From positions 372,001 through 436,000 of the forward strand of contig JAFEVB010000010.1 of assembly GCA_032629725.1 (NCBI GenBank): a DNA stretch of 64,000 nt. Reading direction: 5' to 3'. This document shows, piece by piece, positions 30,683 through 41,957 of the stretch; the stretch's first letter is position 1, and the number at the start of each line of letters is the position of its first letter. The notes beneath the pieces are model-generated. The model was not told the DNA's origin. It was given only the letters and a program-made list of their open reading frames with translations, and made no database searches. Both the position numbers and the translations under genes were made by a program. The DNA comes from Gremmenia infestans (taxonomy: Eukaryota > Ascomycota > Leotiomycetes > Helotiales > Hamatocanthoscyphaceae).

Positions 30683-33162
30683 TCAGTTTAGTATTAGTAC
30701 TAGAACCAATACAACCAAGCTGAGAACAAGACCCATCCTCAGCCCGTGCACGCGCATATTCTCTCCTGCAGAAGCCTGCACCGGCACCGGCCCCGAATTA
30801 CTAGCCGAAGCCCTCGGTAAGCCAACGGTCTGTGTACCGCTCGCAATGACTTCGGTGGTACCAGAGATCACCGTGGTCTGCCCTGAGACTGAATACCCAG
30901 GATCTACGGCAACTGTCTGGCTGCCAGCAATTACTACACCAGTGCTGCCACCTGGTAGAGCTGTCGTGCTTCCCTGCAGCGCCGGTATTGTTGGAGTTGC
31001 CGATGGGATAGGAATACTCGTCGAGGCGGTAAGAATGATATTTGTAGTCCCACTAATGACCGTTGTACTTCCACCAGATATTGGGAATGCGGGGTTGACT
31101 GGAATAGTCGTCGGGCCTAGGACGACGAAATCTGATCCAGATGCCACGCTCACAGGGCCTGGAAGAGCTTGAGATGAGCCCGGGCCTGCTTGGATGATAG
31201 GAGCAGTCGTTCCACTCGGTGCAATCACGAACGGCGTGTTGTTGATTATTGTTGTGCTACTTACAAGTGGAACTGCTGCGTTCACAGGGACGGTTGTTGC
31301 GCCTATAACGGCGAAGCTGGTACCTTGGATTACGGTCACGCTTCCTGGGATTGGGCTGGAAGGAGCCTGCAGCGCGCCGATGCCAGACTCGATTGCTGAT
31401 GCGATTGCGCCTGCAGGGTTGGACGAGGATGGTGGATTAGGTGCTAGTCGAGTATCCGGTGTATTTTGACTCTGACCAGGAGCTGCATTCGTCGTAGGGT
31501 TTGAGGGGGAGTCGTTACTCGGTAGAGGTTGTTCACCGTTAGATGGGGAGGATTGAGGGTTTACTGAAGGATTGGCTAGCGGGTTTGTACTGGCGGAGCT
31601 CAGAGGGCTTACGGCCTGGGAATTTGATTGGAGGCTGGGCGTTTGGGCTGGTGGATTGTGAGAAGTTGAGGGTTGTGAGGTTGGTAGGCTAGCCGGTGGA
31701 TTGGGGGTAGATTCCGGTCGAGGACTGGGAGAGTCTACGGGGGAATTGGGACTCGATGAACTCGGTGATGGTTGATTGGCAGCTGTTGTAGTGGGTTGGC
31801 TTGAATGAGAGGTAATCGGGGCGGCCGAAGAGGTGATTAGTGCGGCAGAAGAAGTCGTCTGTTGATTGAACTGAGCTGGGACCGTGATTATAGTACCTGT
31901 AGTCAAGTCTGTCCCCTCAACTGATTGTTCTGTTGGCGCAGGAGCAGTACACGGGTAATCGTGCATTATAGAGGGCCCACCAGGAAGGCACGAGGCTATT
32001 CCGGGATATTGACTACTGATTTCCGGCACGTTTACCATGTAGTCAATGACTGACTGTGGTACGTATCCATAATTCTCATTGCCGCCACTCTGGATGCAAA
32101 CGTCATTTGCAGCTTCTCCAGTGGTACCGGATGCACCGCGTTTTGGAAAGTAGATATACGGAGTGGGAAATGTTAGCACCGCTGCTGCTGTATCTGAAGG
32201 CCCCGTGTAGGCAAAGGTCTTCCCATTTGAATATGCCCACAAACTCGATTCTGGGCCAAGTGCCACCGTCGTTGCCGGATAAGTCAAGACAGATCCTTGA
32301 GGATCTGTATAAAGTATTTTACTTTCCGTGCTATACCCTGTTGGAGAGGCTATTGTGCTGTCGCCGACTCCACTAATGTTGTAGCCACCAAAGTAAGCTT
32401 CGGCGTTGGAGTTAATCCCCGAAATTGTAAATATATCGAAATCTCCAGCGGAAGGGCTATCATTAGGTACATATGTTCTAGTTACTGTAAATCCGGAGCC
32501 TTTTTCGACCGACGTCGTTTTCGCTATAGATGTTGTAACGCAGACGACATCTCCATGTGAATTAGTGACCGCGGGGACCGTAATAACTTTGAGTTTCGAA
32601 TAGACCCAGAACGCTGCGGGAGAGTGTCTGGGTGTAGGTCAGCTAGAATCCACGACACATGAGAAAGCATACTTACAATGTCGTACCAGCAGTAACGACT
32701 TGACTACCATTCAAAGCGACGTCCGTCTCGAATGGTTGAGGAGCATCGTTGATGAGCAACGAAGCAGGGTTATACCCAACTTGAATAGTTGATGTGAAGG
32801 ACGCATTGGTTGTGTGAACATTTGTCTTGTAGTTCGTCACTGTTCCATTGGTGTATGGTGTGACGAAGGTCGTAATCGACGTCACATTGACAACTTCGTA
32901 GAAGGGAGGCGCAGTGCTGTACTCATTCCACCAGTAGGCATTGACATTATCCTGAACTACAAAGCAACAGTTGGAAGAGACTGGGCCTTTTTTGTTTGCA
33001 GTGGGAGTACCCGTAGAGTTCGAAAATGTTGTCACTGCATTTCTGTTAGAAAATCAAGTCAAATTCAAGATTGGCCAACGTACCTCGAGCCGCAAGATCT
33101 GCTGCAAATGAAGGTGTCACGGTAGCAATACATGCCAGTAAAATCGGAACTCTCCACGACAT
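30683..33162 (-). CDS. Secreted Pro/Ser-rich surface protein
   Basis: Exons 33162-33084, 33034-32677 and 32627-30683 encode 793 residues. A signal peptide (MSWRVPILLACIATVTPSFA) is followed by a Thr/Tyr/Asn-rich N-terminal region with several N-glycosylation sites and few Cys, a long Pro/Ser/Asn-rich stalk, and three or four C-terminal modules of the form TTIPVNPAFPISGGSTTVIS. The C-terminus ends in a hydrophobic run (MGLVLSLVVLVLVLILN), fitting a GPI anchor or a tail anchor. I recognise no enzyme domain; a cell wall or surface role is inferred. The middle joint was chosen because GTAAGT with acceptor ACACCCAG is the only pair that keeps the frame. It is divergent from the pepsin-like gene at 34197. 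Confidence 0.85.
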
Positions 33163-34196
33163 TATGAACGGAGAAACGAGAGTATGGTTCCGCAGAGAGA
33201 GAAACAAGAGCAAGACCAGGCCGATGACTTTCGGGGCGGTTGAGGGGAACAAAGCAGACCTAAATGGGAACCTGGAGGTGCATGCAATACAACAGCATGA
33301 TGCCTACGTACAAAGCTCTAGACTACACTCTAGCTCAGTTCAGCCACCGCCATCAAAGGGTTTGTAATAACCCCTTTTGCATAGAAACTTGGCATATCGT
33401 GATCAATAACTTTTAAGGGAATGTTTAGAAAGCGGGGCATTGCACTTGCAATGCCTATATCTCGTACCGGATTCGTCACTTTGGAGATTGCAATAGATAC
33501 CAGGCTGCCGCAGAGCCTGAGCTGAACGCTTATGTGCGTTCCTAGGTATATGTAGGTAAGCAGTAGACGTGAAGCAGCAGGTGCAGTGACTATAGTTGCT
33601 TTTAAGATATTCCAGGAAGCGCGTTCGCTTGAGTTCTGATTGGTTGGCTTTTACGACTTCGCACCGCCAGCTTCGCTTCTCCAATACTTTCCTCTTCATC
33701 CATCAACAATTCAACAACAACATCATAAGGAGTAAAGTTGCTCCTGCAGATACGAAGGTCAGATCTCGATTAGTCTTGAGATTTCAGCCTAGCCTCATAA
33801 CATTGTCAGCTTCCAGTCGGCCCGTGCTGTGAAACGCCTTGTCTGACCATATTATTGTTTCCTGCTGATTTCCCCCCTCTGGTATCAAGACTAGCAGTAG
33901 CATCAATTTCGTGATGCAAACCCCAGACCAATATACACTTGGCCCCCTTCGTCGGGTATAAGGCTGCACCCTTCCGCTATCTGCTAGTATCACAGTAAAG
34001 TTCAAGCGTCGAGGGGATGAAATTTGGACAAGGGGGTAAAACGCGGAGTCGCTTTCTTAAAACTTTTATTACTTGTTTCTCGTACCTTTTTAAGGCTTTG
34101 GGCTGACTTTTACAATCACAATGTGCGCTATTTCTAACCATTTCCGTTGACCGTCTTGCGTGTCTGATCTCGGGGCTCGTCCCAAATACTACAAGG
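33163..34196. promoter_or_regulatory. Shared upstream region of two surface-protein genes
   Basis: 1.03 kb between two divergent genes for secreted or membrane-bound proteins. It contains the interrupted palindrome GGCATTGCACTTGCAATGCC at 33436-33455 (9-bp arms, 2-bp gap), a plausible dimer site. No other gene is supported. Confidence 0.55.
33436..33455. repeat. Interrupted palindrome with 9-bp arms
   Basis: GGCATTGCA and TGCAATGCC are separated by CT. Position in the middle of a divergent promoter region makes a regulator site possible; no binding protein is known to me. Confidence 0.65.
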
Positions 34197-36253
34197 ATGC
34201 CTTCAATTTTCCATGGAAAGAAATGTCACTCTTTCTTTTCCCTGGTTCTCGTCATTGTTCCTGTATGTCACACTAGAGATGCATCGAGATTCAAATCGTC
34301 AACATGGCTCCAAACAAGGGCTGTTCCGTCGCCGATTGTCGTTCCGGCTTCCCAAGACTGGTATGCTATGATAATCTTTATTAATTTCTGGCATTTTACT
34401 GAATTGGTCAAGGGATGGTAATGATGGGCCATGGTCTTCTTTCTCCCTCCAAATTGGAACACCCTCACAAGATGTCAAAGTCCTGATATCTACCGCTGGG
34501 ACACAAACATGGGCTGTCGCTCCCGACGGCTGTACACCCACCGATCCCTCCAATTGCGCAACATTGCGTGGCGGCGAATATCTGCTCAATCAATCTAATA
34601 CTTATGTACCTAATCTCACGAATCTATCATCGAATATCTACAATCTCAGCTTTGAATCATCACTTGGAGACACGGGCCTTGGACGTTATGGATTTGACGA
34701 TGTGACACTGGGATGGCAGGGCAGTGGAGGACCGATGCTGAAGAACCAAACAGTCGCAGGAATTGCTACAAAGGTATAGTTCCTCGGAACCCTGAAGGAG
34801 GTAGCTGACTCTTAGAAGGCATTCTACCTGGGAATATTCGGTCTGACTCCGCGCCCAAGCAATTTCACTGAATTCAACGACCCAATACCAAGTTATATGG
34901 AGAATCTCAGAAATCAGTCTTTGATTGCTAGCACTTCTTGGGCATACACAGCAGGAAATCAATACCGTAACAAATCCCAAAATATCAACTCAATGGCTGC
35001 TGACAGCATGATCAGGTTTCGATAAGGTTTTGGGGAGTTTGACCCTCGGAGGCTACGATGCCTCTAAATTTATTTCTGAGAGTCTCACCTGGCCCTTCAA
35101 TCAAGAAGATGCGCGTGATCTCACGGTTTCCATTGACAGCATAACAATGACGAACTCTTCAGCAACCTCGTCGCTGCTTCCAACGCCCATCTCAGCCTTC
35201 ATCGACTCAACTGTTTCTCACATTTGGCTTCCACAAGAAGCTTGCACGCTGTTTGAGAGGGCTTTCAATCTCACCTGGAATAGCGCGGCACAGCTATATC
35301 TCGTGAGCGACTCGCAACACCAAAATCTATTGACCGAAAACGCCAATGTCACGTTCACGCTGAGCAATTTCCAAGACAAGATTAATATCACTTTGCCATA
35401 CTCGGCATTTGACTTGATCGCACAATACCCCATTGTCAGCAATAATACTCGGTACTTTCCTCTGCAACGGGCGAATACATCGTCGCAATATACGCTAGGC
35501 CGGACCTTTTTACAAGAAGCGTTTGTACCTGAAGCCCACCCTCGCATCTTTTGACTGACTAGACCCAGGTATCTCATCACCGACTATGACAGGCGCAACT
35601 TCTCAGTCTCCCAATGCGACTGGACGCCAAATGCTCAGCAAGACATCAAAGCTATCCTGCCACCGTCGAAAAGTCCGTCGAATAGCTCCTCGAGCTCAAG
35701 TGCTCCACTAGAACCTCAGAAGTCCCATGGATTGGGGACAGGTGCAATTGCTGGAGTTGCCATCGCCGCGGTTCTTGTTTTACTAGGCGCAGCGCTCCTC
35801 ATAATTTACTTCAAAGTCCTCAAGCCCCGCCGTGCGAAAAAAGCACACGCAGCCCCCGAAGAAGAAGCCCCCGCCGCCTCCGTCTCCGCCGCAGTCAACC
35901 CAGACGACGCAGACCCAAGCATTGAAATTGAGCTCAATAGCCAAGGATTGACGGAGCTCGGGGACCAGGAAGCGAAATCGCGAGCCCATGAGACAGATGG
36001 CGTTGTGAAATATGAGATGTACAGTCCTGAGGAGAGGGAGGAGATGGAGGCGAAAGTAAGTGGGCAGGTATTTGAGATGCCTGCTAGAGAGGAAGTTGCT
36101 TCCGAATTAATGGGGGCGGATAATGCGGCTGAGTTAGGGAATAATGAGAAGGAGATGGTAGAGTTGGAGAATAATGAGAAGAAGAAGAGGGTAGAGTTGA
36201 AGGACGCGCCGTGGTCTCCCCAGGAGGAGAAATGGGAAGATAGGATGTTTTGA
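34197..36253 (+). CDS. Pepsin-like membrane protein missing first catalytic Asp
   Basis: Exons 34197-34360, 34413-34773, 34816-34966, 35016-35520 and 35569-36253 give 621 residues (the third exon may start at 34819 instead). An N-terminal hydrophobic signal (FFSLVLVIVPVCHT) leads into an A1 (pepsin) fold, but the first active-site motif, normally DTGS, reads STAG (S81), while the second is FIDSTVS with D289. FDKVLGSLTLGGYD and YLITDYD.RNFSVSQC are typical pepsin-family segments. A transmembrane helix at about 451-475 (TGAIAGVAIAAVLVLLGAALL) is followed by an acidic tail of about 145 residues. With one Asp missing, peptide hydrolysis is unlikely. Related STA(G/S) proteins are frequent in Leotiomycetes, so this looks like a stable pseudo-protease class that may bind ligands at the surface. 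Confidence 0.88.
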
Positions 36254-36346
36254 ATTATACATTAATACTGTCTAGTACATACTCTCAGTGGCCATCATTA
36301 CAGACATTTTCCGATGCTCATCATACCGTCTTTTCTTCTCGAGTCG

Positions 36347-37052
36347 TTACAGTAGCAGTGGTTGGACATGCATCTTCTGCACCTCCATGCAAAACCACGC
36401 TAACAAAGCTCCCATGACCGCAAGACACATCCACCAAACCAACACATTCGAGCTTCCCAGTCTCAAAATAAAACTCCTCATCTTCTCCAACAACCCAACC
36501 CGCTTCCTCCTAAACGTACAAATCCCCGTCCCGAAAACCAAGCAACCTCTACCGCCCTCTCTCGTGTCACACTCGCCGTGCTCTCTCCGTCTCTTCATCA
36601 GTAACCTATTTCCACATTCATTAGCCCTCATGCTTCCATTTCATTCCCTCATTCTCAACTATTTATTTCTTTCGTGGATAGAGATGAAAAGAACCCGAGA
36701 ATACGTACCTAACACTCCCCCTACAAAATCTCATATCACTCCCCAGCTCACACTTCTTATCATGCGGACAATCCAAATGCAATCTGCGCCGCTCAATCAA
36801 CCATTCTATCTTGAGGTTCACGCCCGTGTAGACTAGGGTGTAGAAATGCCGGCTGGTGTGTTTCAGGGAGAGGGCGTCCGGGTACGTTAGGTGTGAGGAG
36901 ATGAGCAGGTGGAGTTCGGGGGGGAGGGTGCTTAGGGTTGGTTGGTCTATAGGTGGGGTGGGAGTTTGGGGCATTTGTATAAGTGTAGGTGTAGTTATCG
37001 AAGAAGATGGATTTGTAAGAGATTTAGATTGAGTCCGTGTGAGAAGTGCCAT
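36347..37052 (-). CDS. F-box protein with C-terminal membrane helix
   Basis: Exons 37052-36709 and 36605-36347 (103-bp intron) encode 200 residues. An F-box at about 45-85 (LSTLPPELHLLISSHLTYPDALSLKHTSRHFYTL) follows a Thr/Pro-rich start. A Cys/basic region (RRRLHLDCPHDKKC, RRREHGECDTREGGRGC) follows, and a single hydrophobic helix near the C-terminus (VWWMCLAVMGALLAWFC). F-boxes recruit substrates to SCF ubiquitin ligases through Skp1; the helix suggests it acts at a membrane. It ends 93 bp from the end of the pepsin-like gene, tail to tail. The joint was chosen because it restores LLMKRRREHGEC after RGSV. Short F-box/TM proteins of this kind are numerous in Helotiales; partners unknown. Confidence 0.75.
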
Positions 37053-37640
37053 TTTGTGGTCGTGAAATGGGTAAGGCACAATAGGATGTTAAAAGGAGGG
37101 CGATACACGTGACTGGCTTCGGGTAGCAGTGAAGGGAGGAACCGAATATGCAGGTACAAGACAAGTGCGATGTGAGAAGCTGTTTTCATATATCGTTGCT
37201 GCTGCCTATGGGGTGGGATTAGGTAGCAATCTTTCACTTAGTTAGCTGGCATTATGATGGGGCGTTTCAGGTATCAGGTATTGTCTACCTAGGCTGCCGT
37301 ATATGTATATGTTGGGTTGGATGGAGGTGAGTGGGTACAGGTGACCTGTTCGTATTATTTGAAACTAAAGCATGGATATAAATATAAAATCTTAGTTGGG
37401 TATTGGATCTCGAGTTCGTGGTGGTGTTGGCGTGCTTATTTTCTAGTTTGGGGAAATTTTGTCCTATACCTGACAAGCTACATCAGTGATGAATCGTGTG
37501 TGTTTAGCTGTGAGACATCGCGGTCGCGTGGAAGCGCGTTGATCCATCGCGACTTCCTATACAGTAATCGTCATAGACCACCAAATATATACTATATTCT
37601 CAAAACCCCGACGAATGGACTGATCTATAATGTCGCCGGC
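37053..37640. promoter_or_regulatory. Upstream region between the F-box gene and EXO5
   Basis: 588 bp between divergent starts. An open frame runs into EXO5 from 37317 but has no supporting motif before the ATG at 37641. I see no distinct element. Confidence 0.5.
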
Positions 37641-39207
37641 ATGGCTAGTCCTGCCATAAACCCCGATATCGAGACATCTGCCGCTAGCAACGACGTTGAA
37701 AGCGACTATGGATCCGATTTCTCCCCCGAGCAAGAGCAGATAGTCGAGGCGCTGCTATCACAACAACAGGTCGCAGACGACAATCCCATCCTCAACGACA
37801 TCGAAGATGAGCCGCGACAAGCTCTTCGTCTCCCTCGTATCGTCGGTAGGGAGGAGAGATCTCCTCTGTTCCAGGCGGCCCGGGCTGCAGAGGAGGTTGC
37901 GGAGCAGATCAGCAAGTCAATCACGACGCGCGAGTACCCGGACTGTAAGATCTTCTGTGCTTCATGACATGCCTGATATCTGACTGACGCTGAAGCGTCT
38001 AGTGGTTGATCGAATTATAGATTTACACCCTGTGCACGAGATATCACCAGATACTGTCCCGCCAGGCCCCCAGCTTCCTGATATGCGATCCCCTCTCGAA
38101 CGATTCCGCACGCCACCGAAGAAAGCGCTTTCTGTCACAGACTTGGTGTCGCCTGCATGGTGCGAACTGCAATACTTTTATACCTTGTCGAAATATGGGA
38201 GGCAATTACGAACAAAGGCAATGAAGCAAGGCAGTGTGGTGCACCAGAAGCTTGAAGACCAGGTACATACAACTATTAAGGTCGACGTTCAGACGAAGGA
38301 GGATTCTTGGGGCCTTCGAATATGGAACGTTATCCAAGGATTAAGGACATTGCGAGACACAGGCTTGACACGAGAGCTTGAAGTATGGGGAACGATAGAT
38401 GGATTAGTAGTTGGTGGCATCATTGACGAATTGTCCTACATTTGTCCAGATACCAAGCTCGAGGAATCTCTACAAAAGGCCCCTAAAGACGAGCCCCCTT
38501 CTGGCCAGCCGACTATCGCTAATTTCTTCAACACGGGAGGAAACTCTTCGGCGATTAATGAAGCAACAAGAAACAAAAAACAAATTCGGGCGAAGAAAGT
38601 CTACCTGTGCGACGTAAAAACTCGATCAGTCCGAAGTCTACCCTCAGTAGCCACTTTTCGTCCGACAAGGATGCAGCTCCAACTCTATCATCGTCTGCTC
38701 TCGGAGCTCGCGACAGACACTGTGGATTTCTCTGCCTTCACAGATCGGTACAATATCGACCCATTAAAGGTATTCTCCGACGAATTCATCGCCCAGGTAG
38801 GCAGTCTCAACGACGAAATCACATCGAGCCAAGACTCAATGACTACATTGCTGGCACATAACAACCTCGCGACGCTATGGTCCCTCATGATTTCTGAATT
38901 CCATATCACTTTCCCAGACGGAGCCGCTTCTCTTGGGCGAATCCTCAAGGCCGAATACAGGTCAAGGGACACTGGCGAAATAGTAGGAAGTAAGACTTTT
39001 GCTATGGATGACCGGGAGTTGAGAGCTTATGTTCAAAGTGAGATGCAGTGGTGGAAAGGAGAGAGAGAAGCAAAAGGTGTGATCATCGAGGAGGCGTATA
39101 AATGTCGCAGTTGCGATTTTGCGGAGAATTGCGAGTGGAGGCTCAAGAAAGTTGAGGAGGCGAAAGAGAAAGTGAGGATGACAAGGAAGAGAACTGCTGC
39201 GATTTGA
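37641..39207 (+). CDS. EXO5: Exonuclease V, mitochondrial
   Basis: Exons 37641-37944 and 38003-39207 (58-bp intron) encode 502 residues. After an acidic N-terminus the conserved Exo5 block SVTDLVSPAWCELQYFYTLS holds the first cluster Cys (C155), followed by GSVVHQKLE, the PD-(D/E)XK-type core around KKVYLCDVKTR, and the C-terminal KCRSCDFAENCEWR with the other three Cys (C-x2-C-x5-C) of the 4Fe-4S cluster. Exo5/Dem1 is a single-strand DNA exonuclease needed for mitochondrial genome maintenance in yeast. The N-terminus here is acidic rather than a classic presequence, so targeting needs checking. TIANFF near 195 looks like a PIP-box-like QPTIANFF motif. The ATG at 37641 is in frame with an open upstream leader. 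Confidence 0.93.
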
Positions 39208-39344
39208 GCCCGACATCTTATGGTGGGCTAAATGATTGGCATTATAGAGCATGGCATGGCGTTGGTGGCAAGGAATCACAAATGTAGAATATTTTGGGCG
39301 CGCATACATAACACTCATAATCAGTACACATTAACAATTCAACA

Positions 39345-40392
39345 CTACCAAGGATACCTCCTTCCATCCCACGTCCAAAATGTCGCCGCACCCTCCTCAT
39401 CCTCCCTCCCCTCCTCCACACTACTCCATCCGCCCTCATCAACGCCCCCAAACCCCTTCTCCCCTATTACCCCCAAACACCCGCTTACACTCTCCTGCAC
39501 CCCAATCACGCCCTTAACCTCCCACCCCAAGTTAATATCCGCCACCATATCCGTACTCACCTCACCCGGATGTAACGCCAATACCACCGTTTTCCCCTTT
39601 GCGCTCCCACTCTCACCTCCGCTCTTAGACGCCACATACTTGCGATACATTTCGAACGACAGGTGTCGGAGACCTTGGTTCAGAGCTGCTTTTGATGCAG
39701 CGTAGGCCCCGAAACCGTCTTCGTGCGATAGTAAGGCTTGCGCGGAGCCGGAGTCGGATGATATGAAGATTAGGGTCTTTATGTGGAGTGGGAGGGAGAG
39801 CAGACTGCTGGCTGTCTGGAGAGGGCCGATTGTGTTGGTTGTTAGGTGATGTGTGAATGATGCGAAGGAGCTGTGGAGGATAATTAGAGGGACGGATAAA
39901 ACAATTCCATTGGAATAGGATCTTCATAAAGGGTGGAAAAAGTGATTAAGGAGTAAGAAGAGGAGAGGTTAAGAAAGGGAAGGGTTTGGTCACGTGACTT
40001 GATAATACATAAAGAGGGGGAGAAGGGCCGGTATCGATAAAGACTAAATAAAGAAAACATAATATGACATACACATCAGAAATCCTATTCGGATACTGTA
40101 AAACGCCCGCGTTAATCACCACATAATCAATAACCCCACCCTCCAAAACACCGCCCTCCTCACCCAACTTCCCCACCTCGAGTGCAAAATTCTTGATACT
40201 AGTCTCGTACCTAACCTCGCATCGCAAAACCGTTAAACTCTTCTTTCCGTTTGGGGTTTCAAGGAGGGCGTCAAGGGATTCCGAGGCGCTGCGTTTAGTT
40301 GCGATTACGGTTTCGCCGCGCAAGAGGAGTTGGGTTGTGAATTCAAGGCCGATGCCCCGGGAGGCGCCGACTATGAGCCAGGTTTGGGGCAT
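39345..40392 (-). CDS. Short-chain dehydrogenase/reductase (SDR)
   Basis: Exons 40392-40073 and 39870-39345 encode 281 residues. The classical-type nucleotide site is VGASRGIG at about 8-15, the structural motif is INAGVL, and the catalytic set is Ser in FISSDSGS, Tyr/Lys in YAASK. A C-terminal stretch has LALHPGEVSTDM, the usual PG motif after the active site. It should be a soluble NAD(P)H-dependent oxidoreductase; substrate unknown. The 202-bp intron is long for this window and contains GTCACGTGAC. Its donor (GTATGT at 40072) and acceptor (CCACAG) restore DVSFASFTHHLTTNTIGPL, the expected SDR helix, which supports the model. It converges with EXO5 with 137 bp between stops. Confidence 0.9.
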
Positions 40393-41030
40393 GGCTGTGC
40401 AAGTTGATTTATGCGACAGGAGGATATGGGGGGTTTGAAGGGATGAAGTGGAGTTTATTTGGCTGTATGGTGATGGAGTTGAGGGGGGGAGAAGAAATCA
40501 TGGGTTAAAAGTGGGGTGTCTGATTAGCGAATGAACCCCTATGTTGGAGATGGTCACATGACATATACCATCCAAGAAATATCTCGAAAGTTAGCTTATC
40601 TGATCAAGGACCGTTATTGGCTTTTATATTGAACTGAAATACTTTTCAGTTGCAAGGTTTTTATGGCTATCTTTTAAATATGATAAGATATTTCGCGGTA
40701 CATTCCGGACTAGCTGGTACAAGTACAAAACTTGGGTCCTAGGGAGAGTTGGGTGTAGTAAGTTGCGAATTGGACTGATTAGTGTAAAAGGTTTTGTTAT
40801 TATTTCCTCCATTTTGATCCTTTTTTTTTCAACATTTTATATCGCTTGAGAAATTTGGAAAGCTGCCTAACCTTTTATCCACGTTTTCGGTGCTGCGCCA
40901 GGTCATCCGACCTATCGAAATCCGCTTCGCATCTTGGAATTTGGACTTCCATTCTGAAAAGATTTGAGGCTAGCAGTCGATTAGTTCTTCCAAACTCTAT
41001 TCGAAAACTTCATATAAAATCCGGGTTGAA
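40393..41030. other. Intergenic between divergent SDR and 2EXR genes
   Basis: 638 bp. A hairpin AACTGAAA-TACT-TTTCAGTT lies at 40632-40651. Otherwise AT-rich with no gene. Confidence 0.55.
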
Positions 41031-41957
41031 ATGGGTAACTCAATAGGTAACACACAACACCAGCCCAGTCCTCTCAAACTGCTTTCTGACCATGAACCAT
41101 TTATAGCAAGACCTACACCCACACCCACACCTCCACCGACCACATTCCCAAAGTTCCAGGAGCTGCCTCCAGAGCTGCGTGTTCAAATATGGCGTGACGC
41201 ATTTCCCCCTGGCCGGCATCTGAATATAGATACTTATATGTACCGCGAGTACCGCGGGTACGGTTACCCGTCATGGTTTCAGATTACAGACATAAACCAC
41301 AGCCATACTCTCTTCTACACGACTCCAGATCCTCCAGTAACGCTCTTCATCAATAGCGAAAGCCGCGCAGAGACCTTGAAGCATTACCACATCATCTTCC
41401 CTTCAGACTTCCACGCGAATACAGGGGACGTTAAAATCAAACCCCTCTGCATCAATATTTCCCAAGACAGTTTGTACTTTTCTCTAGAAGCCGTTTTGAA
41501 ACACGTCTACAGCTTTAAGCAATGGCTACACTTCCTCGATGAGCGAATCCCCGGCGGCTTGCAGCAGTTCCGGGCCCTGGAAGCCAGAAACGTAAAATGG
41601 GACAATATCGCATTCGAAAACGTCGATTGGGATACCTGGACCAGACCTCTCTCAAAGATATTTTCTCTATTCACGGGGGCTAGAGACTTTTATGTCACGC
41701 TGGATATCAGTGAAGCCCATGACCCACGAACGGGATGCTGGTTTCAGCCACGGGGAAAGAGAAATACAGGGTTTTTCATACCCTGCACCCACTGGCGTGA
41801 TAAAGCAGCACCGCGAGGACACACAGGGAATGACGTGCTGCGGAGGTTATTCTTGGGTATCAAGAAGGGCACGGCTATTGAGGGGGAAACACCTAATATC
41901 ACGCTTCGAAAGTGGCAGCCAGTGGCTCGCTTTGCCGAGTCGCACCTAGCGCTTTGA
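41031..41957 (+). CDS. 2EXR domain protein 1
   Basis: A single exon of 308 residues. After a Thr/Pro-rich start comes the 2EXR signature: FQELPPELRVQIWRDAFPP, then VTLFINSESRAETLKHY with the E-S-R triplet, then ISQDSLYFS. The 2EXR domain is a fungal-specific, F-box-related fold of unknown function found in large families of Pezizomycotina. No membrane segment or signal peptide. It starts right at a CAA-rich leader; the ATG at 41031 is the first in frame. Its relative at 50188 shares the ELP.ELR..IWR and HESRQETL motifs but is otherwise diverged. Confidence 0.85.
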   Translation: MGNSIGNTQHQPSPLKLLSDHEPFIARPTPTPTPPPTTFPKFQELPPELRVQIWRDAFPPGRHLNIDTYMYREYRGYGYPSWFQITDINHSHTLFYTTPDPPVTLFINSESRAETLKHYHIIFPSDFHANTGDVKIKPLCINISQDSLYFSLEAVLKHVYSFKQWLHFLDERIPGGLQQFRALEARNVKWDNIAFENVDWDTWTRPLSKIFSLFTGARDFYVTLDISEAHDPRTGCWFQPRGKRNTGFFIPCTHWRDKAAPRGHTGNDVLRRLFLGIKKGTAIEGETPNITLRKWQPVARFAESHLAL

